Source: Cytophagales bacterium (lineage in GTDB: Bacteria > Bacteroidota > Bacteroidia > Cytophagales > Spirosomataceae). From it: a DNA stretch of 64,000 nucleotides. The translations under genes and the position numbers were made by a program. Positions 61,119-64,000 of this stretch are shown here, in pieces (position 1 is the stretch's first letter; each line of letters opens with the position of its first letter). Under the pieces are notes generated by a model. That model was not told the origin of the DNA. It searched no databases and saw only the letters and a program-made list of their open reading frames with translations. The stretch spans positions 1 through 64,000 of the forward strand of contig JAAFJE010000022.1 in the NCBI GenBank assembly GCA_013298025.1, given 5' to 3'.

Positions 61119-61247
61119 TTAATTTCTTCCTTTGTAAGCAGCAGGGTTGTCTAGGCTTGTGCGGCCATACGCAGGGCAGTTTTGTCTAGCACAAGAAGCG
61201 AATGCCATAAGCGCCAACAATCCGAAAAGAATATGTGCTTTTTTCAT
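61119..61247 (-). CDS. 42-residue lipoprotein, CARQNCPAY type
   Basis: A complete 43-codon gene: MKKAHILFGLLALMAFASC is a lipoprotein signal with lipobox FASC (cysteine 19), followed by ARQNCPAYGRTSLDNPAAYK and GRN. The mature part is only 24 residues. A second cysteine in NCPAYG is close to the lipidated one. Very short lipoproteins with this CxxxxCPAY pattern are common in Cytophagales and have no known function. The gene has a strong terminator of its own. Confidence 0.8.
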   Translation of the reverse strand: MKKAHILFGLLALMAFASCARQNCPAYGRTSLDNPAAYKGRN

Positions 61248-61353
61248 GATGATATGTGGATAAAGTTCTTTGTTTAAAATTACAAAAAAAATGGCTAATT
61301 ACGAAGCTCAATAATGGTACAATTGGCTACGAATAAAGCGTACCGCAACACAA

Positions 61354-61390
61354 AACAAAATGGAAGCTCTATAAGGGCTTCCATTTTGTT
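61354..61390 (-). terminator. terminator of the arginine decarboxylase gene
   Basis: AACAAAATGGAAGC (61354-61367) and GCTTCCATTTTGTT (61377-61390) pair perfectly around a 9-base loop. Confidence 0.85.
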
Positions 61391-61411
61391 GAGAACGTTA
61401 TTGGTTGAAAC

Positions 61412-62887
61412 TTATTGCTCTATAAGCGAAAGATTTTCAGCTCTTTCACGAGATGACTCCGACAATACAACGGGTTGCTGCACGTTTTGGTTGGTATAGC
61501 CCAAAATATCGAGCATTCCTTCGCTGCCTTGTTCCGAAGCAAACAAACGGGTCGTAATGGTGCCGTCTTCGAGGCGATCTACAATTACGTGCTTGGGGGC
61601 AGGAATCAAACAGTGCTGAATACCACCATAGCCACCCAACGACTCTTGATAAGCCCCTGTGTGGAAAAAGCCGACAAACTGGCGTTCTTGTCCTTCTTCA
61701 AAAATAGGTAAATACAAATCGGAGCTATGGGCTTCGGTATTGTAAAAATCCATTGAGTCGCAGGTAAGTCCGCCTAAGTTTACTTTTTGATAAGGAAAAT
61801 TCCAGTTGTTGACTGGCAACATGATATAACGTTGGTTCATGCCCCAAGAGTCGGGCAATTGCGTAATAAACGAGCCATTAATCATGTACCAAAGTTCTTT
61901 GTCGTTTTGGAGCTTTTGGTCGATGATTTCGTATAATACCGCTCCACTTTCGCCGACCGTGTAAGACCCAAATTCGGTAAAAATATTTGGAACTGGCACA
62001 TTGTTTTTATTACAAATCCAAGAAATAGATTCCACGATTTCGTCAATCATGGCTTGGTAATCGTAATTAAATTGCAAAGACGTTTGAATAGGCAAGCCTC
62101 CGCCCAAGTCGATAGAGTCGAGTTCGGGACAAACCTTTTTCATTTCGCAATATTTGTAAATAAAGCGGCTCAATTCCGACCAATAGTAGGCACTGTCTTT
62201 GATGCCCGTATTGATAAAGAAATGCAACATTTTGAGCTTGTACTTCGGACTATTCTGGATTTTGGTTTTGTACAACTCCATCACATCCGAATAGCGAAGC
62301 CCAAGGCGAGAAGTGTAAAAAGCAAAATCGGGTTCTTCGTCGGTCGCAATGCGAATGCCCAAATTAACCGTTTCAGCCGTAACAGATTTCTCGTAAAAAT
62401 CTATTTCCTTCAAATTGTCCAAAATCGGAATACAATTGAAGCCTTCGTTAATCAGCTCGCTAATGTATTGTGTATATAATGGCAATTTATAGCCATTACA
62501 CAAAATATAGGTTGATTTGGAAAGTTTACCCTCGTTGTACAATTGTCTGATAATCGGAATATCATAAGACGACGACGTTTCGAGGTGAACATTATGACTT
62601 AAAACCTCTTCGACCACAAACCTAAAATGGGACGATTTAGTGCAATAACAATACGTATAATTGCCTTTATAGTTATACTTTTTAATAGCATTTTTGAACA
62701 TCCGTTTGGCATTTTCGATATGTTCACCTATTTTGGGCAAATACGTAATTTTGAGTGGCGTACCATACTGCTTGATAATGTCCATCAAAGGCACATTATT
62801 GAACATGAGTTCATTGTTTTCATCAATGTTGAATTCAAGCGTTGGAAACTCAATGGTTTGGTCAATGAGGTCAATGTAATTTTTCAT
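61412..62887 (-). CDS. speA: arginine decarboxylase (fold type III, SpeA-like)
   Basis: A 491-residue PLP enzyme with an alanine-racemase-like barrel. YCTKSSHFRFVVEEVL holds the PLP lysine (YxxKS-type), SIDLGGGLPI the glycine loop that binds phosphate, and EFGSYTVGESGAVLYEI the conserved glutamate region; the late TCDSMDFY stretch includes the catalytic cysteine/aspartate. It makes agmatine, the start of polyamine synthesis. The frame opens at 63010, but the ATG at 62887 (MKNYIDLIDQTIEF) is the usual start. Specificity for arginine rather than lysine or ornithine is by family resemblance. Confidence 0.88.
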   Translation of the reverse strand: MKNYIDLIDQTIEFPTLEFNIDENNELMFNNVPLMDIIKQYGTPLKITYLPKIGEHIENAKRMFKNAIKKYNYKGNYTYCYCTKSSHFRFVVEEVLSHNVHLETSSSYDIPIIRQLYNEGKLSKSTYILCNGYKLPLYTQYISELINEGFNCIPILDNLKEIDFYEKSVTAETVNLGIRIATDEEPDFAFYTSRLGLRYSDVMELYKTKIQNSPKYKLKMLHFFINTGIKDSAYYWSELSRFIYKYCEMKKVCPELDSIDLGGGLPIQTSLQFNYDYQAMIDEIVESISWICNKNNVPVPNIFTEFGSYTVGESGAVLYEIIDQKLQNDKELWYMINGSFITQLPDSWGMNQRYIMLPVNNWNFPYQKVNLGGLTCDSMDFYNTEAHSSDLYLPIFEEGQERQFVGFFHTGAYQESLGGYGGIQHCLIPAPKHVIVDRLEDGTITTRLFASEQGSEGMLDILGYTNQNVQQPVVLSESSRERAENLSLIEQ

Positions 62888-63314
62888 CCTACAGCGAAAA
62901 GCATAAAGCGAATTTTTAAGTTGAACAATATGTAAAGATTGCGTGTTTAAGCCTTGGTTTGTGGCCAAGCGTAAACACTTGCGTGTAATTATAAGAAACG
63001 AAAACCGCAAGAATTTCCATTTTTCTTAGAGATACTTGCGGAGTTTTGCTCATAAAAACGTGCAAAAGTGCAATAAAAGTATGACCTTTGCAAGAATATA
63101 ATTTGGAATTATTATAATTTAACAAAGCAGGTGTTTGAATTGAGTAATTTCTTTGAAAATCAAAGGGTTGCTTCATTCATAACAAACTTTGTATCATGCA
63201 CGAAGGCTTTTTGTATAAATGTGCAGCTTTCATTTGCTGGTCAATTTCCTAACCATAAAGCTTCAATACTAGAAACAGAACTACGAGCCTTTGCGTTCGT
63301 TGCCCATTTTTTTT
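62888..63314. other. divergent intergenic region between speA and mpl
   Basis: No gene seen in 427 AT-rich bases. TTTG-containing stretches such as TATGACCTTTGC (near 63082) and AAACTTTG (near 63183) come close to -7 boxes but do not match fully. Confidence 0.5.
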
Positions 63315-64000
63315 ATGAAAAAAATTCATTTTATTGCTATCGGAGGCGCTGCTATGCACAACCTGGCTATCGACCTTCATAACAATGGTTATTTGATTAC
63401 GGGTTCTGATGATGAAATTTACGAACCTTCACGAAGTTTATTGGCCAAACATCACCTGCTTCCTGCGGAAATAGGATGGTTTCCTGAGAAAATTTCGGAA
63501 GAGTTGACTTGTGTAATTTTAGGGATGCACGCCCGTGCCGACAACCCCGAATTGTTGAAAGCACAAGCCTTGGGCATCCCGATTTATTCATATCCGGCTT
63601 TTGTGTATCTGCAAAGCCAACACAAACAAAGAGTGGTAGTAGCGGGTAGTCATGGTAAAACCACTATTACGTCTATGATTCTGCACGTATTGCAATATCA
63701 TCAACGTAAGTTTGACTATTTGGTAGGGGCAAAAATTGAAGGTTTTGAAACGATGGTAAAGCTTTCAGATGCTCCTGTCATAGTGATAGAAGGCGACGAG
63801 TATTTATCTTCACCCATCGACCGACAGCCCAAATTTTTACATTACCAGCCACACGTAGCCCTCATTTCGGGGATTGCCTGGGACCATATCAATGTATATC
63901 CTGTTTTTGACGATTACGTACAACAGTTTCAAACCCTTGCCGAGCGTTTGCCCAAATCGGGAAGTTTGATTTATGACCAAAGCGATGCCTTGGTGGCTCG
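63315..64000 (+). CDS. mpl: UDP-N-acetylmuramate:L-Ala-D-Glu-meso-Dap ligase Mpl, partial
   Basis: The first 228 codons of a Mur ligase, cut by the window edge. KKIHFIAIGGAAMHNLAIDL is the typical Mpl start, with ITGSDDEIYEPS and GMHARADNPEL after it. The ATP-binding loop is VAGSHGKTTITSMI, followed by EGDEYLSSPIDRQPKFLHY, which distinguishes Mpl from MurC. It attaches the tripeptide recovered from old peptidoglycan to UDP-MurNAc in the cell-wall recycling pathway. The ATG at 63315 is chosen since an earlier frame overlaps intergenic sequence only. Confidence 0.93.
   Translation, partial: MKKIHFIAIGGAAMHNLAIDLHNNGYLITGSDDEIYEPSRSLLAKHHLLPAEIGWFPEKISEELTCVILGMHARADNPELLKAQALGIPIYSYPAFVYLQSQHKQRVVVAGSHGKTTITSMILHVLQYHQRKFDYLVGAKIEGFETMVKLSDAPVIVIEGDEYLSSPIDRQPKFLHYQPHVALISGIAWDHINVYPVFDDYVQQFQTLAERLPKSGSLIYDQSDALVA

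Overview
The window is chromosomal DNA of a member of the phylum Bacteroidota, most likely order Cytophagales (family or genus not determinable from this sequence alone). Supporting signs are a type IX secretion pair (porU, porV), a gldE gene beside ssb and mutY, families typical of the phylum (DUF2480, DUF6702, the HU / TPR / tiny basic protein / RNase G cluster), absence of clear Shine-Dalgarno sequences, and repeated promoters of the phylum's own type (-33 TTG, 19-21 bp gap, -7 TAnnTTTG). No rRNA, tRNA or CRISPR array was seen.

Layout. 1-0.83 kb: remnants of two insertion sequences that collide. 0.9-7.4 kb: C-terminal processing protease, rnpA-rpmH, an M61 and an M20 peptidase, a methyltransferase and an ArsC/Spx-like protein. 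7.5-9.4 kb: an AT-rich two-gene cassette, probably a type II restriction-modification system with an unclassified nuclease. 9.6-14.1 kb: tsaB, DUF2480, then gldE-ssb-mutY on the other strand. 14.6-18.3 kb: HU, a TPR protein, a 29-residue basic protein and an RNase G/E gene behind a 600-base untranslated stretch. 18.3-20.9 kb: an EVE-type McrB with McrC and a small phage-type protein. 21-26.3 kb (minus strand): DUF6702, rseP, dxr, a REPIN-like palindrome, rhomboid protease and prenyl diphosphate synthase. 26.5-33.3 kb: DEDDh exonuclease, then nuoK-L-M-N without the other complex I genes, then a GtrA-like protein. 33.6-40.6 kb: repeat-bearing lipoprotein, SprT-like protein, porU-porV and a degenerate M16 protein. 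40.6-46.2 kb (minus): recQ, isolated ftsZ, M28 peptidase. 46.8-49.9 kb: PLP decarboxylase, GNAT, then nadD-gmk. 50-51.1 kb: ECF sigma factor and zinc anti-sigma candidate. 51.5-54.3 kb: MoxR ATPase and DUF58 protein in opposite orientations. 54.4-56.4 kb: GyrI-like protein, HxlR regulator and divergent quinone oxidoreductase. 56.5-58.8 kb: a sulfatase-modifying-factor-type lipoprotein co-transcribed with a caspase homologue that has lost both catalytic residues. 59-63 kb: lpd, merC with a palindromic operator over its promoter, a 42-residue lipoprotein and arginine decarboxylase. The right edge cuts mpl.

Most genes are housekeeping. PorU and PorV form the outer-membrane sortase part of the type IX secretion system and GldE belongs to the associated gliding machinery. 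Two systems act on foreign or modified DNA: the 7.5-9.4 kb cassette and McrBC. The least explained items are the pseudo-caspase/FGE pair, the 58-base perfect palindrome at 46.7 kb, the REPIN-like element at 24.4 kb, the merC operator and the long RNase G/E leader. Nearly every transcription unit ends in a long, often perfect, stem-loop; these are listed individually.
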